Shown: positions 16,197 to 22,475 of the stretch, in pieces | Layout: each line of letters opens with the position of its first letter | How positions within the stretch are numbered: the first letter of the stretch is position 1 | Notes under the pieces: model-generated | What the model saw: only the letters and a program-made list of their open reading frames with translations | Database searches by the model: none | Told to the model about the DNA's origin: nothing | Assembly: GCA_964437185.1 (NCBI GenBank) | Contig: CAYTFU010000003.1 | Location: 39,540-103,539, forward strand | Direction of reading: 5' to 3' | DNA from: UBA10103 sp964437185 | GTDB lineage: Bacteria; Patescibacteriota; Minisyncoccia; Phycocordibacterales; UBA2100 | DNA: 64,000 bases | Translations under genes and position numbers: made by a program

Positions 16197-16736
16197 CTAC
16201 GCGTTCGCGCCTTTTCGCACAAACAACATCAACACTATCAAAAACGCAAAGGCAGAAATTGCCATCATCGGATACGTAACATAGCCAAACTCGAGAAAGA
16301 GAATTTGCGTGCAGCTCACCATCCCATCACTCGGGCACGGGAGAGACCCGGCCGGATACATTTGGAGTATGTGGTGGTAGATCGCTACACCAAGCCCTAC
16401 CACAGAGAGTGCGATTGAGTAATCCGCGATTCGGACGTCGCGTTTCCATAGCGCCAAGGCAAATAGAATCACCTGCGGATAGAGAAAGGCGCGCTGCCAC
16501 CAGCACAGCGGACACGGAGGAAGGCTAAAAATGCTTGAATGAATGATAGTCATCGCGCTCGCGCCGAGCGTGACCACAAATCCAATTACGAGACCCCAAC
16601 TATTCAAAAACCACGCGACGTCCTGGAGGTCGGGAAGCTTTTTGCGCAAAAAATAGAGTGCGAGCAAGCTCGCTGCAAATACCTGAATCGCGATCGTTCC
16701 AAGCGCCAACCAGTAGTTGAGCGTCTCAAGGGGCAT
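16197..16736 (-). CDS. dsbB: DsbB-like disulfide oxidoreductase
   Basis: The 179-residue protein has four to five membrane helices. The first loop motif is LPPCPLCWWQRAFLYPQ, the DsbB CxxC, and a second extracytoplasmic pair is SLPCPSDGMVSC. DsbB oxidises an extracytoplasmic thioredoxin-like partner and passes electrons to quinone. The partner is probably the protein encoded 2 bp upstream. The start at 16736 is chosen because it directly follows that gene's stop. Confidence 0.93.
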   Translation of the reverse strand: MPLETLNYWLALGTIAIQVFAASLLALYFLRKKLPDLQDVAWFLNSWGLVIGFVVTLGASAMTIIHSSIFSLPPCPLCWWQRAFLYPQVILFALALWKRDVRIADYSIALSVVGLGVAIYHHILQMYPAGSLPCPSDGMVSCTQILFLEFGYVTYPMMAISAFAFLIVLMLFVRKGANA

Positions 16737-16738
16737 GG

Positions 16739-17119
16739 TTACTGCGGCAAAGCGCACCCGCTTAGTTGTGACAATTCAATGAGTGAGCGCTCGCCCGTGA
16801 GCGTGCTTGTGCTGTTGGGAAATACCCACGTCGGATAGCTCGAAATGTTCTTCGCCTTGCACTCTTCAGTCTGCCCCTTACCGTCGGCGGTCGAGCACTC
16901 CACGTAGGGCAAGAGTTTCGCTGATCGGCCAAACATGGCCTTGGTCTTCTGACAGTGAGGGCACCAGAAAGCACCGTAAAATATCACGCCCTTATCCTTC
17001 AAGCACTGCGCGAAGGTGTCGAGTTGCCCCGGTCGTGCGTTTGCCATCGAAAGACTGCCGATTCCCGCGACGATGATCGCGATTATCAAAAGCCAAAATA
17101 TCATTACTCCTTTCTTCAT
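16739..17119 (-). CDS. Exported thioredoxin-like protein, DsbB partner
   Basis: The 126-residue product has a membrane anchor (about 5-24). The domain begins FAQCLKDKGVIFYGAFWCPHCQKTKAMFG, with active site CPHC. Extra cysteines at VECSTADGKGQTEECKAKN and SYPTWVF are as in the thioredoxin part of VKOR fusions. It likely introduces disulfides and is reoxidised by DsbB. The start is set by TATTAT (17127-17132, minus), seven bases before the ATG. Confidence 0.85.
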   Translation of the reverse strand: MKKGVMIFWLLIIAIIVAGIGSLSMANARPGQLDTFAQCLKDKGVIFYGAFWCPHCQKTKAMFGRSAKLLPYVECSTADGKGQTEECKAKNISSYPTWVFPNSTSTLTGERSLIELSQLSGCALPQ

Positions 17120-17184
17120 GGTTGAAATAATACACTGCCTTGCCACTGATGCCAAATGCTCGTATCTCATATACAATGCCGCAT

Positions 17185-17700
17185 ATGAGCACACCGATTG
17201 AGAATATTGAGAAAGCGCTTCACGTAGAAGATATAGACCGCGATTTCGTTCTTCGCATTGTCCAACCGGCGCTCAACGGCCTTCTCGACGGATCAATTTC
17301 TACTCTCGCACCGCTCTTTGCCGCCGCATACGCAACGGGCAACTCTCACGTAACGTTTCTCGTCGGGACCTCAGCGGCAATCGGAGCTGGCATCAGCATG
17401 GCCTTCGCTGAAGCGCTTTCCGACACGGGAGAATTGACGGGACGAGGCCACCCCGCAATGCGTGGTTTTATTGTAGGCTTTATGACGTTTATTGGCGGAA
17501 TACTGCACACACTCCCCTTCCTCATTTCAAATCTTTCAGTTGCGCTTTACCTCGCGTACCTCGTCGTTGGGCTCGAACTTATCGCCATCGCCTACATTCG
17601 ATACAGATATTTCAAGATGCGATTCTGGCTCTCTGTAGTACAGGTCGTTATTGGCGGCGCGCTCGTATTTCTCGCCGGGGTTTTGATCGGCAGTGCATAA
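17185..17700 (+). CDS. VIT/CCC1-like membrane protein
   Basis: The 171-residue protein has a short cytoplasmic start and about five helices. NGLLDGSISTLAPLFAAAYA and AAIGAGISMAFAEALSDTGE resemble the DGxxs and AGaxSMaxgEyxs helices of VIT-family iron/manganese transporters. The metal-binding acidic residues of helix 1 and of the SM-E helix are present. TACAAT (17172-17177) ends seven bases before this ATG, which favours it over the upstream in-frame ATG at 17176. Confidence 0.7.
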   Translation: MSTPIENIEKALHVEDIDRDFVLRIVQPALNGLLDGSISTLAPLFAAAYATGNSHVTFLVGTSAAIGAGISMAFAEALSDTGELTGRGHPAMRGFIVGFMTFIGGILHTLPFLISNLSVALYLAYLVVGLELIAIAYIRYRYFKMRFWLSVVQVVIGGALVFLAGVLIGSA

Positions 17701-17723
17701 TTCAAGTGAGATTTTTTTATTTC

Positions 17724-17760
17724 TACAAGGGTAACCCTTGAGAAAAGGGTTACCCTTGTA
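17724..17760. repeat. AAGGGTAACCCTT hairpin repeat, copy 3
   Basis: A perfect 16-bp stem (TACAAGGGTAACCCTT and complement) with loop GAGAA lies between convergent stop codons at 17700 and 17776. The position suits a terminator, though a T run is short. Confidence 0.75.
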
Positions 17761-17775
17761 TTGACACAAGAGATT

Positions 17776-18174
17776 TTAGTGGTGGCGGGCGGCGCCGCAC
17801 TTACAGCCCACCGGACGGATGAATTCGTCGTAATACTCTAAGTCGTAATCGATCGTGATCTCCTCGCACTTTTGTATATCTCTCGTCGCGTGGATAAGTA
17901 TTTTTCCATTGGTAATTTCCGCCTCGGTATTCGGATCGCAGCAGTGATTGATATATCGGGCGGTATTCGATTGTGGAGAGCCGTCGATCGTCCACATCTC
18001 GTCGATTTCAAACAGGTAGCGAGATTTCGAGGTATCGGCCACCGGTGTCGGTATTTTCTGTCCCGTATATTCGAGAATGAACTCGCCGTTCTTAATATCG
18101 GTGAGCGCAAAAAGTCCAGATCCCACGTCGGGCGCAACATCCTTTATCACAAAGCGAGCATCTATCGTTTCCAT
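17776..18174 (-). CDS. SET-domain protein lysine methyltransferase
   Basis: The 132-residue protein is essentially one SET domain. It has GSGLFALTDIKNGEFILEYTG at the start, RYINHCCDPNTEAEI (the NHSCxPN-type SAM-binding knot), EEITIDYDLEYYD with the catalytic-region Tyr, and a post-SET-like CKCG tail. It should methylate lysines of a cellular protein; the substrate is unknown. It is divergent from hisS and shares its promoter region: TATACT (18183-18188, minus) lies eight bases before its ATG. Confidence 0.88.
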   Translation of the reverse strand: METIDARFVIKDVAPDVGSGLFALTDIKNGEFILEYTGQKIPTPVADTSKSRYLFEIDEMWTIDGSPQSNTARYINHCCDPNTEAEITNGKILIHATRDIQKCEEITIDYDLEYYDEFIRPVGCKCGAARHH

Positions 18175-18182
18175 AACGAGCG

Positions 18183-18190
18183 AGTATAAT
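18183..18190. promoter_or_regulatory. Overlapping divergent -10 boxes of hisS and the SET gene
   Basis: The octamer AGTATAAT gives TATAAT (18185-18190) for hisS and TATACT (18183-18188) on the other strand for the SET gene. Start codons are only 22 bp apart, so the polymerases would compete and both mRNAs would be leaderless. The same octamer lies between ftsB and the small gene at 22316. Confidence 0.7.
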
Positions 18191-18196
18191 GCATGT

Positions 18197-19459
18197 ATGT
18201 CCAAACGCGAACACATTTCCACGGAAAATTACAAGGGCGTGCGAGATTTTTATCCCGAAGACTTCTTTCTTCAGAAATATATTTTTGAACACATGGAGCG
18301 CGTGTGCGAGCTTTTCGGCTACGAAGAGTACACTGCCTCCGTGCTTGAACCGGCGGAGTTGTACCGCGCAAAGAGCAGCGAGGAAATTGTAAATGAGCAG
18401 ACCTACACCTTTACGGATCGCGGAGGCAGGGATGTAACGCTTCGTCCCGAAATGACTCCCACGCTCGCGCGCATGATCGCCGCTCGACAGCGTGACATTC
18501 CACTCCCCGCTCGCTGGTACACCATCGCCAATGTGTTTCGATACGAACGACCTCAGCGAGGCCGACTCCGCGAGCACTGGCAGCTCAACGCCGACATCGT
18601 GGGCGTGGAGGGCGTCGAGGCCGACGCCGAAATTATCGCAGTCGCGCACGGCGTCATGCGCTCAATGGGAGCGGATGAGAGAAATTTTGAAATCAGAGTG
18701 TCCGACCGCCGCATTCTCGACGCAATCTATCAGTCCGTTGGAATTGCCAAAGAATATGCGGGTAATGTTACGCGCCTTCTAGATCGCCGGGCAAAGATAG
18801 ATGACTTTGAAAAAGAATTGACCGAAATGATTGCGCACGAGGAAAAGGCTATCAAGCTCATCGAGGAACTCGAGAACATTACCTCTACCGCGTACCTCGA
18901 AGAACTTCGCACGCGTCTTGAACAGATGGGTGTGCGCAACATGGTCGTTGATACCAAAATTACGCGCGGCTTTGATTATTACACAGGAATGGTTTTTGAA
19001 GTGTACGACACCGATGAGAGCAATCGGCGATCGCTCTTTGGCGGAGGTCGATACGACAGTCTTCTGAGCCTCTTTGGCGGCGAGTCGATCCCCGCTGTCG
19101 GATTCGGCATGGGCGACGTCACGGCGCGCGATTTCCTTGAGACGCACAACCTCATCCCCTCATACGTACCGTCTACCGAACTCATGATCTGCGTCGTCGA
19201 ACCTGAAGCGACATCACATGCAGTGCAACTCGCACAGAGCCTTCGTCGCGAAGACGTGACGGTAGCTGTGAACTTCTCCGGCAAGCGCATCGGCGATCAA
19301 ATCCGTCACGCGGACAAAGCAAAAATCCCCTTCGTCATCGCCGTCGGCTCAAAGGAACGCGACACCGGGCGCTATACGATCAAAAACCTTTCGACGGGCA
19401 ACGAAATCACGCTTTCCGCCGACCGTATTTCTGAGCATCTCTTCTCCTCACTCGGCTAA
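18197..19459 (+). CDS. hisS: Histidyl-tRNA synthetase
   Basis: The 420-residue class II synthetase has motif 1 (GVRDFYPEDFF), motif 2 (TLRPEMTPTLARMIA, then YERPQRGRLREHWQLNADIVG) and the histidine-specific stretch RGFDYYTGMVFEVY. Motif 3 is FGGGRYDSL with GFGMGDV, followed by the anticodon-binding domain from about residue 325. The start is fixed by TATAAT six bases before the ATG, so the mRNA is probably leaderless. An exonuclease gene follows after 19 bp. Confidence 0.97.
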   Translation: MSKREHISTENYKGVRDFYPEDFFLQKYIFEHMERVCELFGYEEYTASVLEPAELYRAKSSEEIVNEQTYTFTDRGGRDVTLRPEMTPTLARMIAARQRDIPLPARWYTIANVFRYERPQRGRLREHWQLNADIVGVEGVEADAEIIAVAHGVMRSMGADERNFEIRVSDRRILDAIYQSVGIAKEYAGNVTRLLDRRAKIDDFEKELTEMIAHEEKAIKLIEELENITSTAYLEELRTRLEQMGVRNMVVDTKITRGFDYYTGMVFEVYDTDESNRRSLFGGGRYDSLLSLFGGESIPAVGFGMGDVTARDFLETHNLIPSYVPSTELMICVVEPEATSHAVQLAQSLRREDVTVAVNFSGKRIGDQIRHADKAKIPFVIAVGSKERDTGRYTIKNLSTGNEITLSADRISEHLFSSLG

Positions 19460-19478
19460 TATTCCCGACATACCGAAC

Positions 19479-20054
19479 ATGCGAACCGTTGTTTTCGATA
19501 TTGAGACCGCAAATTGGATGAGCGACATCGGCTCTTCTGACCCGGCCGATCTTACGATCGCGATTGTATGTATCCACGATTCCGAGACCGACACCTACTC
19601 TAGCTACCTCGAAAGTGAGCTTCACCAACTTTGGAACATTCTTGAGCGCACCGATGTGCTCGTCGGCTACAACTCCGATCATTTCGATATTCCGCTTTTG
19701 AATAAGTACTACCCGGGCGATCTCACGCGCATAAAAAGTCTCGACATAATGAAAGAGGTACACTCATCGCTCGGGCGGAGGCTCAAGCTCGACTCCATCG
19801 CCGAAGCGACGCTCGGCACCAAAAAATCCGCATCCGGCTCTCAATCGCTCCAATGGTGGCGTGCTGGAGAAGTCGAAAAGGTGCGATCTTATTGCCTCAA
19901 GGACGTCGAGATCACAAAAAATATTTTTGACTATGCACTAAAAAACGGCTCTATAAAGTACAAAGACCTCGGCCGTTCGCGCGAAGTGAAGCTCAACACT
20001 TCAAAATGGCTCTCTCCCGCCGGCGGCGCCATGACATTTACGCTTGGGTTGTAA
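19479..20054 (+). CDS. DEDDy-type 3'-5' exonuclease (RNase H-like fold)
   Basis: The 191-residue protein has Exo I VVFDIETANW (Asp/Glu), Exo II VGYNSDHFDIPLL and Exo III YCLKDVEITKNIF (Tyr and Asp), as in YprB-like RNase_H_2 proteins. It should trim single-stranded DNA or RNA with two metal ions. No polymerase or helicase domain is attached. It is read from the hisS unit, 19 bp after that stop. Confidence 0.85.
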   Translation: MRTVVFDIETANWMSDIGSSDPADLTIAIVCIHDSETDTYSSYLESELHQLWNILERTDVLVGYNSDHFDIPLLNKYYPGDLTRIKSLDIMKEVHSSLGRRLKLDSIAEATLGTKKSASGSQSLQWWRAGEVEKVRSYCLKDVEITKNIFDYALKNGSIKYKDLGRSREVKLNTSKWLSPAGGAMTFTLGL

Positions 20055-20058
20055 ATAT

Positions 20059-20086
20059 TTGACAGTCTGTGCCGCGCTGCTAGTCT
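20059..20086 (+). promoter_or_regulatory. Promoter of the CDP-alcohol transferase gene
   Basis: TTGACA (20059-20064) is 16 bp from TAGTCT (20081-20086), leaving a leader of about 45 nt with a GAGGAGG Shine-Dalgarno sequence. Confidence 0.5.
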
Positions 20087-20137
20087 GCTCGGCAGGCGGG
20101 TATATTCCCGCGTTCACAACGCACAGAGGAGGCGCTT

Positions 20138-20689
20138 ATGTGGAGGATGCTCATCCCAAACAGCTTAACTGCGTACAGGCTCTGTGTAGGTCTCGTACTG
20201 CCAGGGTTGTATCTTCACGGATGGCGATTGGGGCTACTTGTTTTCGGCGTAACCGCCGCTGCAAGTGATTTGCTTGACGGTTTCAGTGCACGCCTGCTCA
20301 AAAGCACCAGCGAACTCGGCAAGAAGTTCGATCCCGTAGCCGACATGACTTTATGTATCGGGGGTGTTTCAGTGGTACTCATCGACGTCGGTGTCACTTG
20401 GTACGCTCTGATCTACTGGGTACCTGTAGCATGGGCCGCCTACTACACGGTGGCCGTGTCGGCAATGCGATGCCATGGACTCATCGAGGCTTCGAACCTG
20501 GAAGCGCGAGTCGCAATTGCGTTAATGATGATAAGTGGTTGTGCATTTTACGGACGCATAACCTTACATCAGGAACCTGACCCGTCGTTTCGTCTCGAGC
20601 GAATCGCCATTGGCCTCCTGATTATCGGCTGCGTTTTCGAGATGCTTGCAATCCGAAAGTATCGGTTAGAGGCCAGCCAGACTATCTAG
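20138..20689 (+). CDS. CDP-alcohol phosphatidyltransferase
   Basis: The 183-residue membrane protein carries the complete family motif D(x2)DG(x2)AR(x8)G(x3)D(x3)D: Asp44, Asp47-Gly48, Ala51-Arg52, Gly61, Asp65 and Asp69. IPNSLTAYRLC before it resembles the PgsA N-terminus. It should join a CDP-activated lipid or alcohol to a second alcohol in phospholipid synthesis; PgsA-like phosphatidylglycerophosphate synthesis is likely but not proven. GAGGAGG precedes the ATG, and hairpin 20708-20732 follows. Confidence 0.88.
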   Translation: MWRMLIPNSLTAYRLCVGLVLPGLYLHGWRLGLLVFGVTAAASDLLDGFSARLLKSTSELGKKFDPVADMTLCIGGVSVVLIDVGVTWYALIYWVPVAWAAYYTVAVSAMRCHGLIEASNLEARVAIALMMISGCAFYGRITLHQEPDPSFRLERIAIGLLIIGCVFEMLAIRKYRLEASQTI

Positions 20690-20707
20690 GCGTTCTTTTA
20701 CCCTAAT

Positions 20708-20732
20708 GGCCCGCTCCTGGAGGAAGCGGGCC
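20708..20732 (+). terminator. Hairpin after the CDP-alcohol transferase gene
   Basis: GGCCCGCT and AGCGGGCC form an 8-bp stem with a nine-base loop, 19 bp after the stop. Only a weak T-rich tail follows. Confidence 0.65.
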
Positions 20733-20773
20733 GCGCTATTTATAGTGTGTGTTTACACGAGCTTGTCGAATTG

Positions 20774-20846
20774 TGCTTGGGACCAGAATCGAACTGGTGA
20801 CCCTTCCCTCTTCAGGGGAATGCTCTACCAACTGAGCTACCCAAGC
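20774..20846 (-). tRNA. tRNA-Phe (GAA)
   Basis: The complete cloverleaf has acceptor GCTTGGG/CCCAAGC, D stem GCTC/GAGC, anticodon stem TTCCC/GGGAA with loop CTGAAGA (anticodon GAA), T stem ACCAG/CTGGT with TTCGATT, and discriminator A. CCA is not encoded. Confidence 0.97.
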
Positions 20847-21018
20847 CCATACACCAAATTTGCCATCGTTTTTATTGCATCCCAAACTAGTCCGCGGACA
20901 CACTCGATGGGCAAACGGTATGTACATGCATCATCTCAAAATAAAACATAAATGCAATTACGGCAAAATTGGTGTCGGGGCAAGCGTGCAGTCACTGCCA
21001 CGCCAACCCAGATCATTT

Positions 21019-21360
21019 TTACTCTGGCGTGGAGGTGGCCTGTGTCGATGAGGGAGATCGCAAAAAACTCGACAATTTACCCACGATTTCCTCCAATTGA
21101 TCGCGAAAACCGCCCATTTGCGTCCCCGCCTCTACGCCAACACCCTGAACCTTGTTGACCGTCTGCAACACCTGCTGTACTGAAGGATTGACGTACGTCA
21201 TGTAAAACCATAGCGGGCCGAGGAGGAGGAGCGCGTAGATAAGAAATTTTACGAGACCGCCCCAAAACGCATTGCGCCGCATCGCGTGGAGCATTTTGTT
21301 GTTTTCACGAACCATCTTGTATATCTCCTGCTGCTGCCCCTGGTATGGATTGATTTCCAT
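21019..21360 (-). CDS. Unrecognised single-pass membrane protein
   Basis: The 113-residue protein has a cytoplasmic start (MEINPYQGQQQEIYKMVRENNKM), one membrane segment at about 34-57, and a Gln/Val-rich outer part ending Ser/Thr-rich. I do not recognise a named family. TATAAT (21367-21372, minus) ends six bases before the ATG, a clear leaderless arrangement. Confidence 0.65.
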   Translation of the reverse strand: MEINPYQGQQQEIYKMVRENNKMLHAMRRNAFWGGLVKFLIYALLLLGPLWFYMTYVNPSVQQVLQTVNKVQGVGVEAGTQMGGFRDQLEEIVGKLSSFLRSPSSTQATSTPE

Positions 21361-21401
21361 GTGTTTATTATATCATCATCAAAATGCTACAGTAACGATG
21401 C

Positions 21402-21473
21402 GCCCTCGTAGCACAATGGATAGTGCGGACCCGTCCTAAGGGTATGATTTCGGTTCGATTCCGGACGAGGGCA
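21402..21473 (+). tRNA. tRNA-Arg (CCT)
   Basis: Acceptor GCCCTCG/CGAGGGC, D stem GCAC/GTGC, anticodon loop GTCCTAA (anticodon CCT), T stem TTCGG/CCGGA with TTCGATT, and discriminator A. The outermost anticodon-stem pair (G-A) is mismatched. CCA is not encoded. The glutaredoxin stop codon on the other strand begins at the next base. Confidence 0.93.
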
Positions 21474-21716
21474 CTAAATCGCGAGCAGCTCGCGTAGGCG
21501 GTGCTCGTCGAAGCCGACGACGAGGTCACTGCCTACGGTGATCACAGGGACGCCCATCTGTCCGCTTTTTTCGATCATCTCCTTGCGCTTCGGGAGATCG
21601 GTGCCCACATTGTATTCGGTAAAAGACACTCCATTTGCAGCAAAGAAGTCTTTGGCCAAGTGGCAAAAGTGGCAGGTGTTGGTCGTATAAATAGTTACGG
21701 GCTTTTTTGTTGCCAT
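21474..21716 (-). CDS. Glutaredoxin-like protein
   Basis: The 80-residue protein has TIYTTNTCHFCHLAKDFFAANGVSFTEYNV (CxxC), the cis-Pro region GQMGVPVITVGSDLVVGFD, and a closing helix, which is the full glutaredoxin/NrdH fold. It should reduce disulfides in the cytoplasm and may serve the ribonucleotide reductase at 27-29 kb, which is inference. Its stop abuts the tRNA-Arg 3' end. Confidence 0.92.
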   Translation of the reverse strand: MATKKPVTIYTTNTCHFCHLAKDFFAANGVSFTEYNVGTDLPKRKEMIEKSGQMGVPVITVGSDLVVGFDEHRLRELLAI

Positions 21717-21793
21717 ATAATTATTTTGAAAATATTAAAGGACGGTCAGTATACCACGCGGACTTATCCACAGCTGACACTCATGGGACTGTG

Positions 21794-21864
21794 TGCGGAA
21801 TACGAGAATCGAACTCGTATCTACTGCTTGGGAAGCAGTCGTTCTACCACTAAACTAATTCCGC
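21794..21864 (-). tRNA. tRNA-Gly (CCC)
   Basis: Acceptor GCGGAAT/ATTCCGC, D stem GTTT/GAAC, anticodon stem ACTGC/GCAGT with loop TTCCCAA (anticodon CCC), T stem ATACGAG region with TTCGATT, and discriminator A. CCA is not encoded. Confidence 0.95.
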
Positions 21865-21908
21865 CTGACGTGAAATTTATCAAAATTTTTACGTTTCCGC
21901 GAGCTACC

Positions 21909-22277
21909 TCACCACCCGAACACTCCCCTGATTTTCTGCATCATCGTGGATGTCGCTTCGGTAACCGTCGCAGCTTGCGGCTCGACGATAACGATGAGTC
22001 CCTCTCCCTCGCGCGCCAAAGAGTACTGTTCACGTAGAAGCTCCTCCATGCCGCGCTGCGACTGGAGGCTCGCGATATCTTTGTCAAGCTGCTGTCTCCT
22101 TGTCGCCAGGTCAGCGAGCTGAATTTCAGCCTCAATGCGAAGAGCGGCGGATTCGCGTTCTTTCTCATACGCGCTCCACAAACTGAAACCAGCAAAAACG
22201 ACAAGAGCGACCACGAGTGCCAAAACAACACGCCGACCAAAAAGCCTCACCGGATCGTTTCTTTGTCTAATTGCCAT
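21909..22277 (-). CDS. ftsB: FtsB/DivIC-like septum formation initiator
   Basis: The 122-residue protein has a short cytoplasmic start, one membrane helix (about 17-38) and a coiled coil (about 42-75: AALRIEAEIQLADLATRRQQLDKDIASLQ). The ELLREQYSLAREGEGLIVI region typical of FtsB/DivIC follows. In other bacteria such proteins bind FtsL and FtsQ at the division site. It is divergent from a 40-codon membrane protein gene, with a shared -10 octamer at 22292-22299. Confidence 0.85.
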   Translation of the reverse strand: MAIRQRNDPVRLFGRRVVLALVVALVVFAGFSLWSAYEKERESAALRIEAEIQLADLATRRQQLDKDIASLQSQRGMEELLREQYSLAREGEGLIVIVEPQAATVTEATSTMMQKIRGVFGW

Positions 22278-22291
22278 ACGATAACTATTCC

Positions 22292-22299
22292 ATTATACT
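22292..22299. promoter_or_regulatory. Overlapping divergent -10 boxes of ftsB and the 40-codon gene
   Basis: ATTATACT gives TATACT on the + strand and TATAAT on the minus strand. It is the reverse complement of the octamer between hisS and the SET gene. Here both start codons lie 14-16 bases away. Confidence 0.6.
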
Positions 22300-22315
22300 A
22301 ACAAAGCGAGTGTAT

Positions 22316-22438
22316 ATGAGTTTTCTTTTTCACAAACGAACAAAAAAAGCGATTCAGATTATCTGGAGCGTGGTGGCCGTGCTGATCATTCTCGGTATGG
22401 TGGTATTCTTCGCCCCTGGGTTTGCCAACCTTATCTAG
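22316..22438 (+). CDS. Very short single-pass membrane protein
   Basis: Forty codons encode MSFLFHKRTKKAIQ, then a hydrophobic helix (about 15-34) and APGFANLI. The basic start and single helix are typical of small integral membrane proteins. It is divergent from ftsB, so it may act in envelope biogenesis, which is inference. I do not recognise a family. Confidence 0.6.
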   Translation: MSFLFHKRTKKAIQIIWSVVAVLIILGMVVFFAPGFANLI

Positions 22439-22446
22439 CCTTTTCC

Positions 22447-22463
22447 ACAAGGGTTACCCTTGT
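22447..22463. repeat. AAGGGTTACCCTT repeat, half copy
   Basis: ACAAGGGTTACCCTTGT is one arm of the hairpin repeat family, palindromic in itself, between the convergent stops of the 40-codon gene and lepA. Confidence 0.6.
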
Positions 22464-22475
22464 TGGAGTGAAGGA

